This document shows positions 63,786-64,000 of a stretch of 64,000 bases of DNA, one piece after another. Location of the stretch: assembly GCF_014649835.1 (NCBI RefSeq), contig NZ_BMTU01000002.1:496001-560000 (forward strand), written 5' to 3'. Each line of letters opens with the position of its first letter. Positions within the stretch are counted from its first letter, which is position 1. The stretch is from Streptomyces pilosus. Lineage in GTDB: Bacteria > Actinomycetota > Actinomycetes > Streptomycetales > Streptomycetaceae. The notes under the pieces were generated by a model. The model saw only the letters and a program-made list of their open reading frames with translations. It was not told the origin of the DNA and made no database searches. Both the position numbers and the translations under genes were made by a program.

Positions 63786-64000
63786 CTACCGTGCAGCCGG
63801 CTCCCACTCCTCGGCGAGGAGTCCGAGCACTACCTCGTCGAGGAACTCACCGAGCACCCAGGCCGACCTGCGCAGCACGCCCTCACGGACGAAGCCGTTG
63901 CGCTCGGCGGAGCGCAGCATCGCGGTGTTGTCGGCCAGCGTCTCGATCTGCAGCCGGTGCAGTCCGCGCACGACGAAACCGTAATGGCAGAGCACCGCGA
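63786..64000 (-). CDS. GNAT-family acetyltransferase, C-terminal part (truncated by window end)
   Basis: The last 71 codons of a gene that starts beyond the right edge. The visible part (GLHRLQIETLADNTAMLRSAERNGFVREGVLRR) is typical of RimJ/RimL-type acetyltransferases. The substrate cannot be told. It is convergent with gap across a 134-base gap with a short hairpin at 63652-63667. Confidence 0.8.
   Translation of the reverse strand, partial: AVLCHYGFVVRGLHRLQIETLADNTAMLRSAERNGFVREGVLRRSAWVLGEFLDEVVLGLLAEEWEPAAR

Overview
The window reads as chromosomal DNA from a Streptomyces-like actinomycete. Base composition is very GC-rich with G/C at third codon positions, GTG and TTG starts are common, and TTA codons are almost absent. 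Secreted polysaccharide-degrading enzymes, an actinobacterial iron box, DasR-type and CebR-type operators and two SpoIIE-type phosphatases point the same way. I see no rRNA, tRNA, CRISPR array, transposase or phage genes. The pairing of a GH12 endoglucanase with an adjacent AA10-CBM2 copper monooxygenase resembles, from memory, the celB/celS2 neighbourhood of Streptomyces coelicolor.

Left part (1-20 kb): the tail of a glutamine-amidotransferase-like gene, an S9 peptidase, an anti-sigma-type ATPase, an APH-family kinase, msrA, an AhpD-like protein and a large HPII-type catalase. Next come a radical-SAM protein of the spore photoproduct lyase family, a three-gene iron-siderophore ABC operon behind an iron box, and a DEAD-box helicase with a long structured leader and a TTG start. 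A small conserved protein, a TSUP permease, a secreted GH5 cellulase behind a perfect palindrome, an SDR and a PPK2 polyphosphate kinase follow.

Middle part (20-54 kb) is a carbohydrate-use region. A GH31 alpha-xylosidase is divergent from an ABC importer plus GH1 beta-glucosidase (likely xyloglucan oligosaccharides). A CBM3-GH16 enzyme is divergent from a GntR/HutC regulator and is followed by a GH64 beta-1,3-glucanase. A LacI regulator precedes the GH12-CBM2 and AA10-CBM2 pair. A second LacI regulator is divergent from a cebEFG-bglC-type operon. Neither sugar importer encodes its own ATPase, which fits the shared MsiK-type ATPase known in streptomycetes. Unrelated housekeeping genes lie between (cysteine-desulfurase-like, acyl-CoA ligase, vWA lipoprotein, two SpoIIE phosphatases, an S1 protease).

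Right part (54-64 kb): an ECF sigma/anti-sigma pair next to a class F sortase and a small cell-wall-anchored candidate substrate, a RidA/HxlR divergent pair, a 51-residue membrane protein, a VOC protein, a sirtuin, a short chitin-type AA10 enzyme under a dre/DasR-like operator, DinB and methyltransferase genes, an AraC/GlxA regulator, GAPDH and a truncated GNAT gene.

The most interesting pattern is regulatory. At least five different palindromic operator types sit in front of the polysaccharide genes. The only two TTA (bldA-type) codons I found in any gene I call real are codon 4 of the GH12 gene and codon 3 of the neighbouring AA10-CBM2 gene. Cellulose attack may therefore be gated both by sugar-responsive LacI repressors and by the developmental tRNA.
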